The notes: generated by a model from the letters alone, not told the origin. Shown: positions 26,301 through 35,140, counted from the first letter of the stretch. The stretch is 64,000 nt of DNA from Pseudomonas viridiflava (GCF_900602065.1 NZ_UWFN01000119.1:62001-126000), one strand, 5' to 3'. Numbers and translations are program-made.

Positions 26301-28512
26301 GCAACGGTTTACCGTCGCCTTTCAGGGGCTGCTGAAGGACGAACACATTAGTGAGTTGCAAGGGTGGCTGACTGCTGTCGTAAACCAGATAAGGAATGGA
26401 CACTTCGACGGCCTCGAAACCAAATCGCTCACGAAGCTTGAACAGGGGTCGGTCCAGCACTTGCTCAAGCATATCCAGCGCATTTTTACCCACCTCGGTG
26501 GATGAGCGGTGCATGCTCAGGGCAAGTCTGATCAGCCCCTCCTGAATCAGGCGAGAGGCATTAGCCGAAATCACTCTGGAACCGCGCACCCGCAATTGCG
26601 AACCATAAAATGCCCTTACCTGATCCAGGTACTCCTTGGCAAAGCTCTGACGGGCACGACTCATTACGTGATCGAGCAATTCCGGCGTCAGCCACGACAG
26701 TTGCCTGGCGTAAGCAGAATCAGGTGGATCGACGTAAACCTTGCAATACTCAGGCACCTTGGCTCCGCGATGCCCGGTGACCTGGTCGAGAAGCAGCACA
26801 GACAAACTCACAACGCCGCCATCGTCATCGCGAAACCACATGCGCTGGGCATCCACGCCACCGTGCAATACCGAAAAATAGCGATTCAGAAGTCTGCGAG
26901 CGCATTCAGAAACGGTTGGGTGAGCGTCGAAAATACTGTCGACCCGCATGCGTGCATCACGCAGGTAGGTAGCCCATAGCAGGGGCGCAGCCTTGCTGGC
27001 GTCCTGGATGTGGATACCCAACGCGGAGATTCTCGACGGTGAACTGAAGCGGGTCCAGAGCTGTTCGGAGCCAGCCAGTGCCTCGTTCCACTGCGTTGTC
27101 TCACCGGCAATGACCAGACGCGGGTCAATCAGATAGCGAATATCCAGTGCAACCTCAAGGGATACCGAGGCTTGAGCGGGGGACTTGAAGGCAGATTTCA
27201 GGATGTCGGCAAGGTTGCGCTTTTGCAGTGCAATCACTGAATCGGCGAGCCTTATGAGTGGAATCTTGCTCACCGGGTCCAGCCTTAGGTGAAGCGCGCC
27301 TTGAGCGCGCAACAAGTTGTCATCGTTGAGCGACGTATAGTCGAATATTTCGGGGCGGCCCTCGATACCGGAGAAATGCTCAGCCACCGCGCCTACGCTG
27401 TTGAACCTTCGCAAGCCGCGTTTAGCGCAATACAGAAAAATATCCGACAACGGCTCTGGGGTGAATCCGATCAGCACGACGCCCGCCAGCTTCAGCGGTT
27501 CCTGATCGGCTATCGCGACCGAAACCCGCGACATTTCTACGCTGTCTGATACTCGCCCATCGGCCTGACACAGAGTCTTGAGCTCGGCGTATTCAGCAGC
27601 GGTGACCGTGCAGTCTTGCCGAGCACTCAGCAAATACTGTCGAAAACAACCGATGAATGCCTGACCGAGCACATCACGACGGGTCATGCCGTCCGCTACC
27701 CAGGCGCGCCAGTAATTATCCAGAAGGTTTTCATAGACACCGGCCAGAGCGCCTGAAGCTCTGGTGACCGCTCGTTGCCATGAGCTGGCAGCTTCCCCCG
27801 TCAGCTCATTGCCTTTGATGTCCAGCCATTGCTGTCGTATTCCGCTGATCAACGGCGTGCCACAAAAACCCCGTATTGCCACATCAACGAGCGTCTGCGT
27901 GCCCAGAATGGCACCCTTTTGTGTGCCGTCCTCAACCTGCTTGATCTGCGCGATATGGGTGAGCGGATTGAGCTGCGAGCCGGGAAAACGAGTGGCAACC
28001 TCTTGTTTCAGTGCTTCGCCCATGGCGGCGCGCAGTGACGGCAAAAGCTGCAGGCAACGAGACAGCTGCTCAAGCTGCTGTGCCTGCTGATCAATGATCG
28101 AGAGCATCCGGTGCCCGGACACCTCGCCTTCGATCTGCTCGTATTCGAATTGTGCCGGGTCGCCACTTTGCAAACCGAACCGCGCGGTTAACCCGGCCAC
28201 CAGTGCCTGACGAGTGCTAAACCTCTCTACGCCATTGAGAGAACTACAGAGATAAACCTCGGGGGTGAGATTCGTGGCGTCGCTGATTAGCAATGCACCC
28301 GCCAGTTCAGCGTGTATCAGGCCGTCGTCACCGCGGGTCAATCGATCAACTCGCGGCGGGGTCGTCTGGTCGTCACCGGGCTGGACGAGTAGCTCCAGCC
28401 ACCGCGCCTGCTGGTCGGTGATGCGCCCGGCTTCCAGCGCATCGGCAATATCCAGAGGAAATCGCGAACTGAGCGACTCGGAATAAAACCAGGGGGAATC
28501 TGTGGATGACAT
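23347..28512 (-). CDS. Giant putative toxin, dermonecrotic-toxin/DUF6543-like with C-terminal M35-like metallopeptidase
   Basis: 1721 residues from ATG 28512, chosen for AAAGGAA 8 nt upstream; an ATG at 28530 lies before this site. The N-terminal ~1300 residues resemble the large Pseudomonas proteins annotated 'dermonecrotic toxin domain' (DUF6543): WFYSESLSSRFP at residue 8, ARWLELLVQP, and repeated blocks around 83-113 and 345-381. A hydrophobic stretch AALLVLITTG lies near 1291. The C-terminal ~250 residues look like an aspzincin (M35 / lysine-specific endopeptidase-like) domain: HELSH (1596-1600) followed by GKTEDIAY (D1607 as likely third zinc ligand) and NADSMALLV near the end, matching the family's NADSYA. 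No signal peptide and no adjacent secretion, chaperone or immunity gene is seen. Function is inferred, not shown; the fold of the middle is unknown. Confidence 0.7.
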   Translation of the reverse strand: MSSTDSPWFYSESLSSRFPLDIADALEAGRITDQQARWLELLVQPGDDQTTPPRVDRLTRGDDGLIHAELAGALLISDATNLTPEVYLCSSLNGVERFSTRQALVAGLTARFGLQSGDPAQFEYEQIEGEVSGHRMLSIIDQQAQQLEQLSRCLQLLPSLRAAMGEALKQEVATRFPGSQLNPLTHIAQIKQVEDGTQKGAILGTQTLVDVAIRGFCGTPLISGIRQQWLDIKGNELTGEAASSWQRAVTRASGALAGVYENLLDNYWRAWVADGMTRRDVLGQAFIGCFRQYLLSARQDCTVTAAEYAELKTLCQADGRVSDSVEMSRVSVAIADQEPLKLAGVVLIGFTPEPLSDIFLYCAKRGLRRFNSVGAVAEHFSGIEGRPEIFDYTSLNDDNLLRAQGALHLRLDPVSKIPLIRLADSVIALQKRNLADILKSAFKSPAQASVSLEVALDIRYLIDPRLVIAGETTQWNEALAGSEQLWTRFSSPSRISALGIHIQDASKAAPLLWATYLRDARMRVDSIFDAHPTVSECARRLLNRYFSVLHGGVDAQRMWFRDDDGGVVSLSVLLLDQVTGHRGAKVPEYCKVYVDPPDSAYARQLSWLTPELLDHVMSRARQSFAKEYLDQVRAFYGSQLRVRGSRVISANASRLIQEGLIRLALSMHRSSTEVGKNALDMLEQVLDRPLFKLRERFGFEAVEVSIPYLVYDSSQPPLQLTNVFVLQQPLKGDGKPLLCSAVLGLMEFESISALQLELNARLAYPGSRDRWLNLLAESDKPVLQAFFSRTAIPSLTINLARVDEDFIERIVADELSRQCLGIESAYRTAVDWQADAGLLKRMLAPVASDDKSRTVIDTLSCRLEFTLLQRLMPDWLSKAPESDLVAFRRLLMRFWQLYTSRQRVVSLASLDQYTAAQVRERLQKDFPAAQLDPEQILITLTHYSAAPVGIGQIPSSIPAATSTVSENLSDFAINRFSNFQDASLSVSASNATSLPASLDAIYVRNMARTLDIGAGYQQYLKGKFSDTSPDYLERLGQFVEQAPCALLLTAFQLKLQGLLTSTAYGFIENLINMPDGFARLPVDGKAIIFSPLQLVPAAGYLPDVAAGIYLIGPQGEDKGPWILHVVASAAYTFKEYASQEAFLTDLQTSTELQALVLERLDPSVRFVYQRGGFLTPRLSWVTGGFTDLGDSNPGPVHLKVEAVQENFLLSLFRAAQEVMLLMARKNSVSTAEADRADWHHLMLLGVEQSLTFLPGRVGGLVGLWQAKDLLHSSLDSAQDKQWGEAVAEFAAALLVLITTGQQLNEASVQLQEGDSDPDDVSEHHWYDPQMQQDLEVMLREFEVHDVSLSQLEKDNTRHVFNSPVTRKQYAAVSGRVYEVRSGPGGWHVIAGGKEGPQIILDAQQHWMFGTGVGRRRNGGALTRLKTDIIDYNVDNIFNVQARGVAEIQRLYPLKSTQLVEAHRQARVYLRNALDNLTLRSPSRVLDPRVEQILKDFFGVRALTNALVIPVKLAITDIYRLLLDPTLSPHSSPRYVTGTNNIESRLVTAFTYTDDPLKRVFLSERFFGTPFVRLKPAQSRLGGFNVGVHFRGTALIHELSHMAGKTEDIAYLDSDRPYLDLLEDVGEYRMGLKREQARVQSRLSHLTPRDNLFKVEEEDGTVRDLKTSDGGAKSKVLKLTGVSSLDAARDIFLDDAQIRAKVILANADSMALLVTLLGRERF

Positions 28513-28534
28513 GACAAGTTCCTTTTGCAATGAA

Positions 28535-28562
28535 AACCCATCGCCTCACAGGGCGATGGGTT
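28535..28562 (-). terminator. Hairpin between reductase and toxin gene
   Basis: AACCCATCGCC (28535-28545) and GGCGATGGGTT (28552-28562) form a perfect 11-bp stem with a 6-nt loop. On the minus strand it is followed by TTCATTGC and then the toxin Shine-Dalgarno and ATG only 22 nt away. It may terminate reductase transcripts, or sit in the toxin leader as an attenuator. Confidence 0.55.
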
Positions 28563-28640
28563 GAAAGAGCAAAGGAGCTTATCGGGGGCTACTTCATTGC
28601 AGACGGTACATAAAGCAGCGCATTGCCGAATATGTCGGCC

Positions 28641-29204
28641 TCAGGCCTTATGATTCTGCTCAACCCAGGCGGCGTAGGCATTGATGAATGTCTGCAGGAA
28701 AGGCCTGGTCTGTTCTGACAAGGTGCCTGACGCATCAAAAAATGTACCGGCGTTGCCCAGGTAGGCTTCAGGCTGCTGCAGGCACGGCACGTTGAGAAAA
28801 ACCAAAGACTGGCGCAAATGGTGATTGGCACCAAACCCGCCGATAGCGCCAGGCGAAGCGCTGATCACGGCCCCGGGCTTGCCACTCCAGGCGCTTTTGC
28901 CGTAAGGACGAGAGCCGACGTCAATGGCGTTCTTCAGCGCCCCTGGTACCGACCGGTTGTATTCCGGCGTCACGAACAACACGCCGTCGGCCGCACTGAT
29001 TTGCTGACGAAATGCTGTATAGCTTTCAGGGCTTGAGGTCGCGGTATCGATGTCTTCGTTATAAAGCGGCAGATCACCGATTTCGACGATCTTCAGTTGC
29101 AGGTTGGCCGGAGCCAGTGTGGCGAGGGCCAGCGCGATCTTACGATTGATGGAATCAGCCCGCAGGCTGCCAACTACCACAGCGATCGAATAAACCTGAC
29201 TCAT
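28641..29204 (-). CDS. NAD(P)H-dependent FMN reductase (ChrR-like flavoprotein)
   Basis: 187 residues from ATG 29204, preceded by GAAGGA at 8-9 nt; the ATG at 29219 is less likely. A flavodoxin-like fold with the FMN phosphate loop VVGSLRADSINRKIA and the second motif FVTPEYNRSVPGALKNAIDVGSR, characteristic of ChrR/YieF-type quinone/chromate reductases. A cytosolic two-electron reductase protecting against quinone stress is the usual role. It lies upstream of the toxin gene in the same direction but is separated by a hairpin, so a functional link is doubtful. Confidence 0.88.
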   Translation of the reverse strand: MSQVYSIAVVVGSLRADSINRKIALALATLAPANLQLKIVEIGDLPLYNEDIDTATSSPESYTAFRQQISAADGVLFVTPEYNRSVPGALKNAIDVGSRPYGKSAWSGKPGAVISASPGAIGGFGANHHLRQSLVFLNVPCLQQPEAYLGNAGTFFDASGTLSEQTRPFLQTFINAYAAWVEQNHKA

Positions 29205-29498
29205 GGATATGTCCTTCAACGAATGAAAAGAGCCATTAGTTATAGATCAAGTCGGTGCCAAGGTGCAGATTGCATTGCAGCGATGGGAGATTAAACAGCA
29301 CAAACGGTCCAAAATCCCTACGCCGACTATTTTTTAATCGCAGGCAAACTACCCGTCAAAACAGCGGTCTACTTCGCTTGATTGCACGCTGCGTGCTACG
29401 TCTGTCCGAGTCTTGCGGGATACGGACCCTGGCGCTCGATGCGCAGTGTTAGCATGCAAGGGTAAAACAGGCGGTTATCTTCAGAGGTTACAAAGCAA

Positions 29499-29711
29499 AT
29501 GGCTTCAATCAAGGTTGGACAATTTCATGCACGCGACGCCGAAGGCCGCATTTATTCAGTGCATGAATTCCGGGAATCACAGCTCGCCGAGGCGGGTGGC
29601 ACGGAGCCTGTTTCAATCTACAAACTGGCGATTGGCGACAGGGTCAATCACTTGGGCGGGGATGAGTTTCAGTTGGTCCAGTCCGGCATTACCATGACCC
29701 GTACTTCCTGA
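29499..29711 (+). CDS. Small conserved hypothetical protein (70 aa)
   Basis: 70 residues, start MASIKVGQFHARD, preceded by AGAGG about 13 bp upstream. It has no membrane segment and an alternating beta pattern (YSVHEF, ISIYKL-like, FQLVQSG), suggesting a small beta-barrel. I believe short proteins of this type are conserved in Pseudomonas but cannot name a function. It is monocistronic and divergent from the FMN reductase. Confidence 0.6.
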   Translation: MASIKVGQFHARDAEGRIYSVHEFRESQLAEAGGTEPVSIYKLAIGDRVNHLGGDEFQLVQSGITMTRTS

Positions 29712-29777
29712 GAGTGACCCATACGAGGTCGCTCGATATCACTGACACAGCGCTGTTGCGCAGCAAACAGAGGACTG

Positions 29778-29867
29778 GTAGGACCGGATTTATCCGGGAA
29801 GGCGGCATTGCTGACGATAAAAGTGCGGCGAATGTGACGGCCCCTTCCCGAATAAATTCGGTCCCAC
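29778..29867. repeat. REP pair (family B)
   Basis: GTAGGACCGGATTTATCCGG (from 29778) and CCTTCCCGAATAAATTCGGT (to CCCAC at 29867) form a diverged inverted pair in the gap between two convergent genes. A further fragment (CCCGGCTAAAGCCAGCCCTC) lies near 29971-29990. Confidence 0.75.
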
Positions 29868-29998
29868 GGGTTCTGTATGAAATCAGATAACTACAGGTTA
29901 TTTGATGAGAGCAGCTTTGGTCGCGAGCGGGCCAGTAAATAACATCTTCACTGCCTGATACTCACTCCTCCCGGCTAAAGCCAGCCCTCCAGGGTTGG

Positions 29999-30550
29999 TC
30001 AGCTAAACAACAGATACCAGAAAATCGCAGACTCGCGCGTCTGGGGGTCAATGGCGCGATAGCGCAGGTGGTCAACCCCGCCCATCACAAAGCCATAGCT
30101 TTCATACAACCGGCAGGCAGCCAGATTATTGTTCTGGGTTTCCAGCATGATCCCCGGCAGGTTCTGCTTGCGCGTCCAGAACTGCGCGACGTCCAGCAGT
30201 GACCGCGCCACGCCGTTACGACGCGCTGATGCATCGACGGCCAACTCATCGATGTGCGCAAAACCATTCCAGTGTCGACTCAGGACCATGTGCCCGACGG
30301 CGCGCTCGCCCAGCCAGGCAACCATTACCGTACTGTCTGCGGCATCCCGATAGTCGCAAAACTCCTGAGAATCGATGCCGTAGTTTTTACTGTAAGGCTC
30401 CACGGCCTCGACCTGCCACTGCTCAACGCTCTGCCCCACCTGCGCCGCCGCATAACCACTGACGGTGAAGGTGAATTCGCTGTTGAGGATGTAGTCCTCG
30501 AAGCATTCGTCTGCAACGCGAATGCTCAGTGCCGGATTAGCCAAGGTCAT
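29999..30550 (-). CDS. GNAT-family N-acetyltransferase
   Basis: 183 residues from ATG 30550, with GAGG 5 nt upstream; the longer ORF to 30709 runs antisense-free into dnaQ and is rejected. The acetyl-CoA loop ARRNGVARSLLD and the following NLAACRLYESYGF motif define the GNAT fold. The arrangement recalls streptothricin-type acetyltransferases, but the substrate is not evident. It follows dnaQ by 40 bp and is probably the last gene of the methyltransferase-rnhA-dnaQ operon. Confidence 0.8.
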   Translation of the reverse strand: MTLANPALSIRVADECFEDYILNSEFTFTVSGYAAAQVGQSVEQWQVEAVEPYSKNYGIDSQEFCDYRDAADSTVMVAWLGERAVGHMVLSRHWNGFAHIDELAVDASARRNGVARSLLDVAQFWTRKQNLPGIMLETQNNNLAACRLYESYGFVMGGVDHLRYRAIDPQTRESAIFWYLLFS

Positions 30551-30590
30551 GACCTCGTTAAGCAGCCAATGAATCGGTCGAGCCGGTGGG

Positions 30591-31349
30591 TCACGCCTGC
30601 TGGGCAGCCGCCGCTTCCTGCAACTGGACCCACAACGCAGGTGCACCAGCGGCCTTCGCGATGGCAGCCATGCGCACGTAGTGCTCGGCCTGCTCACCTT
30701 CGCTGGCACGAATTACCCGGCACTTCTGCCGATCGGCGGGCAGACGGCGAATTTCGGTCGCGGTATTACCCGAGCCTTCACCGGAGCCATTGCCATCACT
30801 GGCATTACCCGCCAGGGACAAGCTGGTCTGGCCGCCGGTCATGGTCAGATAAACGTCAGCAAGAATCTCGGAGTCGAGCAATGCGCCGTGCAATTCACGG
30901 CCGGAGTTGTCGACGCCATAACGTTTGCACAAGGCATCGAGGCTGTTGCGCTGGCCCGGGTGCCGCTCACGAGCCATCATCAGGGTGTCGAGCACGGTGC
31001 AGTGCTGAGTGATGTCAGCCCTGTCTTGCTGGCCGATCAGCGCGAATTCGTTGTTGATAAAACCAACGTCGAACGCCGCGTTATGAATGATCAGTTGCGC
31101 GCCTTTGATGAATTCGAAGAACTCATCGGCCACTTCAGCGAAACGCGGCTTGCCCACCAGGAATTCGTTGGTGATGCCGTGGACGCCAATCGCGCCCTCG
31201 TCACTTTCCCGGTCAGGCTGCAGGTAAACATGGAAATGCCGCCCGGTCAGGCGACGGCCCATCAGTTCGACACAACCGATCTCGATGACGCGATGGCCAT
31301 CAGTGACCGGCATACCGGTCGTTTCGGTATCGAGTACAACACTACGCAT
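30591..31349 (-). CDS. dnaQ: DNA polymerase III epsilon subunit (3'-5' proofreading exonuclease)
   Basis: 252 residues with the DEDDh exonuclease motifs: LDTETTG (D7, E9), [10 protein letters not shown] (D94) and [15 protein letters not shown] (H154, D159). The C-terminal ~75 residues are the polymerase-binding tail, with a Gly/Ser/Asn-rich linker (about 180-197). Acts in the replisome core with alpha and theta. Its start overlaps the rnhA stop by 8 bp, as in related Pseudomonas and enteric genomes where rnhA and dnaQ are linked. Confidence 0.97.
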   Translation of the reverse strand: MRSVVLDTETTGMPVTDGHRVIEIGCVELMGRRLTGRHFHVYLQPDRESDEGAIGVHGITNEFLVGKPRFAEVADEFFEFIKGAQLIIHNAAFDVGFINNEFALIGQQDRADITQHCTVLDTLMMARERHPGQRNSLDALCKRYGVDNSGRELHGALLDSEILADVYLTMTGGQTSLSLAGNASDGNGSGEGSGNTATEIRRLPADRQKCRVIRASEGEQAEHYVRMAAIAKAAGAPALWVQLQEAAAAQQA

Positions 31350-31794
31350 GTTTGATGCCTCTTACTTCGTCCACACCCCGGTTAGCCAACTGGTCGGCCC
31401 GCTCGTTGCCGGGATGACCAATGTGGCCACGCACCCATTTCCAGGTCACGGTGTGGCGATTGACTTGTTCATCCAGCAATTTCCAGAGGTCGGCATTCTT
31501 CACCGGCTCCTTGGCTGCGGTCTTCCAGCCCCGCTTCTTCCAGTTGACCATCCACTCGGTGATGCCTTTCATCACGTATTGGGAGTCAGTCACCAGCAGG
31601 ACTTCACAAGAGCGCTTGAGCTCTTCAAGGCCGCGAATGGCCCCCATCAACTCCATGCGGTTGTTGGTGGTATTGGCTTCGCCGCCCCACAGTTCCTTTT
31701 CAACGCCCTTGCAGACCAGCAAAGCGCCCCAGCCGCCAGGCCCGGGATTGCCCTTGCAGGCGCCATCAGTGAACAGTTCAACGGTATCGCTCAT
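31342..31794 (-). CDS. rnhA: Ribonuclease HI
   Basis: 150 residues, the canonical size. The four catalytic acids are present: D10 in [18 protein letters not shown]48 in NNRMELM, D70 in VTDSQYV and D134 in GNERADQLA, plus H124. Cleaves RNA in RNA:DNA hybrids. It is coupled to dnaQ by an 8-bp overlap and preceded by the methyltransferase gene 30 bp upstream. Confidence 0.97.
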   Translation of the reverse strand: MSDTVELFTDGACKGNPGPGGWGALLVCKGVEKELWGGEANTTNNRMELMGAIRGLEELKRSCEVLLVTDSQYVMKGITEWMVNWKKRGWKTAAKEPVKNADLWKLLDEQVNRHTVTWKWVRGHIGHPGNERADQLANRGVDEVRGIKHA

Positions 31795-31824
31795 TAATAC
31801 ATCCAGAATTGGTGGGCTTCAGCG

Positions 31825-32586
31825 CTACTCAGGCTCGCAGGTATCGCGATTGACCTTGGCCATCGGCAGCGGGATCAGCTTGCCCATTGGCTCGCGACGT
31901 AATTCGCGCAATGGCCGCAATCCTACCACCAGCTTGCGCGCGACCAATAAATAGAAGCCGCCGCCCGGGCTTTGCCAGCCATCGCCGAGCCGTTCGAGAC
32001 CCGCCAGACGAGCTTGCCAGCTCGCTGAAGCAAGCGGCGGACGATAGCATCCGAAGCGGCGCTTCTCCAGTGCAAAGCCCAATAGATTCAGCCAGTCGGC
32101 GACCCGAGATGGAGAAATACAGCGCGCCTTGTGCAGCGCGTCTTTGGCAAAAACGTGCCGCAGGCCCCATGCACTCCAAGGGTTAATGCCGACAATCAGC
32201 AAATGCCCGCCAGGCCGTACGCTGCTGGCCGCCTCGCGCAACAACCCATGAGGCGACAGGCAGAAATCCAGGCCATGCTGCATGACAACGACATCGGCGG
32301 CGTGCTCGCTGAGCGGCCAGGCCTGTTCCTCGCAGACAATTTCCACACCCGGCAGCGGCGCGCCCAGACGCACATTACGCTGGACCTGCTGCGCGGCCGG
32401 CGGGGTTTCGGCAGAAGGGCCGTAGTGCACCAGATAGCCCCCAAAAAAACGCCCGAGCTCTTCTTCCAGAACCCGCCGCTCTTCCTGCAGTAAAAGCTGG
32501 CCCAGCGGGCCTGACAGCCAGTCACGCGCTGAACTGATCAGCGCTAGCCACTCAGGATCAGCTTGTGCGAATGCTTCATCGGTCAT
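31825..32586 (-). CDS. Class I SAM-dependent methyltransferase (PA1814-like)
   Basis: 253 residues from ATG 32586, with GAGGATC 9 nt upstream; two earlier in-frame ATGs at 32604 and 32601 precede this site. The core shows a degenerate class I methyltransferase fold: [24 protein letters not shown] (in part) and [19 protein letters not shown]. The N-terminal SAM loop is not a strong GxGxG. It occupies the conserved place before rnhA in Pseudomonas. The substrate is unknown. Confidence 0.8.
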   Translation of the reverse strand: MTDEAFAQADPEWLALISSARDWLSGPLGQLLLQEERRVLEEELGRFFGGYLVHYGPSAETPPAAQQVQRNVRLGAPLPGVEIVCEEQAWPLSEHAADVVVMQHGLDFCLSPHGLLREAASSVRPGGHLLIVGINPWSAWGLRHVFAKDALHKARCISPSRVADWLNLLGFALEKRRFGCYRPPLASASWQARLAGLERLGDGWQSPGGGFYLLVARKLVVGLRPLRELRREPMGKLIPLPMAKVNRDTCEPE

Positions 32587-32656
32587 GTGTGATCCTCGCA
32601 TCAAGCGTCATCAGACTCTAAGATGCCTTATTGTTTCCCGCCAAGCGAACTGCGCC

Positions 32657-33436
32657 ATGATACAGATCGATGCCCTGCCGGCTTTTACTGACAATTACAT
32701 CTGGTTGTTACAGGATCCTGCAAATAAACGCTGCGCCGTCGTCGACCCGGGAGACGCTGCACCTGTCATCAACTGGCTGGAGCAACACCCCGACTGGACG
32801 CTGAGCGACATCCTGATCACTCACCACCATCACGACCACGTGGGTGGGGTCGTGCAACTCAAACAGTACACCCAGGCCCGGGTACTCGGTCCGGCCGACG
32901 AAAATATCCCCGCCCGGGATGTAGCGCTCGTCGATAACGACCGCATTAATGTGCTGGGTCTGGATTTCGACGTCTTCGCTGTACCCGGTCATACCCTTGG
33001 CCATCTCGCTTTTTATCATGCGGCATCCGAAGCCCCGCTTTTGTTCTGCGGCGATACGCTCTTCGCAGCAGGATGCGGACGGCTGTTCGAAGGTACGCCA
33101 GTGCAAATGCACCAGTCGCTAAGCCGACTGGCCGAGCTGCCGGATGCGACGCTGGTGTACTGCACTCACGAATACACCCTCAGTAATCTGCGCTTCGCCC
33201 AGGCCGTGGAACCTGATAACGCCGACATCACGAAACGCCTGGCACAGGTCACCCAGTGGCGCAGTGAAAACCGCATCAGTCTACCCTCGAATCTTGCGCT
33301 GGAACGTCTCACAAACCCATTCATTCGCACCAATGAAACATCTGTTAAACAAAAAGCAGACGAACGGAACGGTACCGAAAATCAGTCGCCAAGCGAGATT
33401 TTTGCTGCCTTGAGGGCTTGGAAAGATACGTTCTAA
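32657..33436 (+). CDS. gloB: Hydroxyacylglutathione hydrolase (glyoxalase II)
   Basis: 259 residues from ATG 32657; the longer ORF from 32585 crosses the divergent methyltransferase start. The metallo-beta-lactamase fold shows [10 protein letters not shown] (55-64), [28 protein letters not shown] and CTHEYTLSN, together the binuclear metal site of GloB. Hydrolyses S-D-lactoylglutathione to lactate and glutathione. It is divergent from the methyltransferase-rnhA-dnaQ operon and followed by mltD, the order I recall in P. aeruginosa. Confidence 0.95.
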   Translation: MIQIDALPAFTDNYIWLLQDPANKRCAVVDPGDAAPVINWLEQHPDWTLSDILITHHHHDHVGGVVQLKQYTQARVLGPADENIPARDVALVDNDRINVLGLDFDVFAVPGHTLGHLAFYHAASEAPLLFCGDTLFAAGCGRLFEGTPVQMHQSLSRLAELPDATLVYCTHEYTLSNLRFAQAVEPDNADITKRLAQVTQWRSENRISLPSNLALERLTNPFIRTNETSVKQKADERNGTENQSPSEIFAALRAWKDTF

Positions 33437-33470
33437 AAAGCGCGTTCTTGAGCGCAAAATCGTTGAAAGG

Positions 33471-33499
33471 TTGACCATTGGCAGGGGTGTTCCTAGAAT
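33471..33499 (+). promoter_or_regulatory. Predicted sigma-70 promoter of mltD
   Basis: TTGACC (33471-33476) and TAGAAT (33494-33499) with a 17-bp spacer lie 37 bp before the mltD start, indicating independent transcription from gloB. Confidence 0.6.
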
Positions 33500-33535
33500 C
33501 GCCCGACATTTTCGCCTGGAACTATCTCCCAGCCA

Positions 33536-35122
33536 ATGTCGTCATCTATACGCAGAACCATTAATCCAGACGCATTGACTCGGTTAGCTCAGGCTATTGC
33601 TGTAGCCGTTAGCGCCACGCTTGCCGGCTGCCAGACCACCAGCCACGTCGAACCCAGCAGTAGCCACCGCACGCCTAACCTGGCGGCGGGAATCAAGCAG
33701 AAACCGATCTTTCTCACTCATAAACCTGCCCCACTTGCGCCACCGCAAGATGTCTGGGAGCGGATGCGTCAGGGCTTTCAGTTGCAACAAGGCAACGACC
33801 TGAACCCGCGCATTGATCAGCAACGCCTCTGGTTTGCCAACAACCCTTCGTTCCTGGAGAACGCAGGCGAGCGCGGCAGCCTTTATATGCATTACATCGT
33901 CGAGCGTCTTGAAGAGCGCAATATGCCGCTGGAACTGGCGCTGCTGCCAGTCATCGAGAGCGCCTACAACCCGATGGCGGTATCGCGCAGTAAAGCCGTC
34001 GGCCTGTGGCAGTTCATCCCCTCGACCGGCCGCTATTTCAATCTGCGCCAGACCAACTTCTACGATGGGCGTCGTGATATCCAGGCATCCACCGTTGCGG
34101 CGATGGATTACCTGACACGCCTGCACGACATGTTCAACGGCGACTGGCTGTTGGCGCTGGCGGCTTATAACGCTGGCGAGGGAACGGTCAGCCGGGCAAT
34201 CGAGCGCAACGAAAAACTCGGCCTGCCCACGGATTACTGGAACCTGCCCCTGCCGCAGGAAACCAAGGACTACGTGCCCAAGCTGCTGGCCCTGTCTCAG
34301 GTTGTATTGGCGCCCGAAGCTTACGGCGTGAACCTCAACCCGATTGCCAATGAACCGTATTTCGAAGTCGTTGAGCTGAACCAGCGCATGGACCTTTCCA
34401 AGGTTGCTGCGATGGGCAACATCGACGAAGACGAGCTGATTCAGCTGAACCCCGCGTTCAAGAAGCACATGACGATTGACGGTCCCAAGCATCTGCTGGT
34501 CCCCACGGCCAAGAAGCAATTGCTGACGGCCAGCCTGTCGAACATGAAGCCTCAGGAACTGGTGGACTGGCAGCAATACCGGGTTCGCAAGGGCGACACA
34601 CTCGCCAGCCTCGCCAGCCGCTATCAGGTTTCGGTGAGTTCGCTGAAAAGCTCCAACAAGCTGTCTGGCAACAGCTTGCGCGTGGGTCAGTCCCTGAGCA
34701 TCCCGACGCAGCCGGGCTCGACGCCTTCGCAACCGGTGTTCGAAACACTGGCAAGCACTGAAAAACCAGCTCGCAGCAAGAATTACACGGTCAAAAGCGG
34801 TGACAACCTGTCGATCATCGCCAAGGCCAACAAGGTTGACGTCAAAGAGTTGCAGCGCTGGAACAAACTGTCAGGGCAAAACCTCAAGGTTGGCCAGACG
34901 CTGGTGATGGAAGACAACACCGCCAGAGCCAAAAGCACGGCGACTGCCAGCGCCAAACCGGCTGACAAGAAGTCCATGCAGTACAAGATCCAGAAAGGTG
35001 ACTCGATGTATCTGGTCGCCAAGCGTTTCAACGTCGAGATGCAGCATCTCAAGCGCTGGAACCCGCGCAGCGGTTCGGCACTCAAGCCGGGCCAGACGCT
35101 GACGGTCTATTTGCCGCATTGA
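33536..35122 (+). CDS. mltD: Membrane-bound lytic murein transglycosylase D
   Basis: 528 residues. A lipoprotein signal ends TLAGC (Cys32). The SLT domain follows with catalytic E141 in LLPVIESAYNPMAVS and the AVGLWQFIPSTGR and LALAAYNAGEG motifs. Three LysM peptidoglycan-binding repeats occupy the C-terminal third, each beginning Y-x-V/I-x-x-G-D (about 343, 418 and 483). Cleaves glycan strands to 1,6-anhydromuropeptides in the periplasm. It has its own promoter and lies just upstream of the peptide-transporter operon. Confidence 0.96.
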   Translation: MSSSIRRTINPDALTRLAQAIAVAVSATLAGCQTTSHVEPSSSHRTPNLAAGIKQKPIFLTHKPAPLAPPQDVWERMRQGFQLQQGNDLNPRIDQQRLWFANNPSFLENAGERGSLYMHYIVERLEERNMPLELALLPVIESAYNPMAVSRSKAVGLWQFIPSTGRYFNLRQTNFYDGRRDIQASTVAAMDYLTRLHDMFNGDWLLALAAYNAGEGTVSRAIERNEKLGLPTDYWNLPLPQETKDYVPKLLALSQVVLAPEAYGVNLNPIANEPYFEVVELNQRMDLSKVAAMGNIDEDELIQLNPAFKKHMTIDGPKHLLVPTAKKQLLTASLSNMKPQELVDWQQYRVRKGDTLASLASRYQVSVSSLKSSNKLSGNSLRVGQSLSIPTQPGSTPSQPVFETLASTEKPARSKNYTVKSGDNLSIIAKANKVDVKELQRWNKLSGQNLKVGQTLVMEDNTARAKSTATASAKPADKKSMQYKIQKGDSMYLVAKRFNVEMQHLKRWNPRSGSALKPGQTLTVYLPH

Positions 35123-35140
35123 TTGAGTTTTCCATTCCCG

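Noticed and set aside
28589..28834. Small minus-strand ORF overlapping the FMN reductase as a toxin immunity or chaperone gene
   Set aside because: It is an alternative frame of the reductase, with no start signal and no typical composition.
33584..34732. 382-codon minus-strand ORF opposite mltD
   Set aside because: Antisense shadow of the lytic transglycosylase gene, without recognisable domains.
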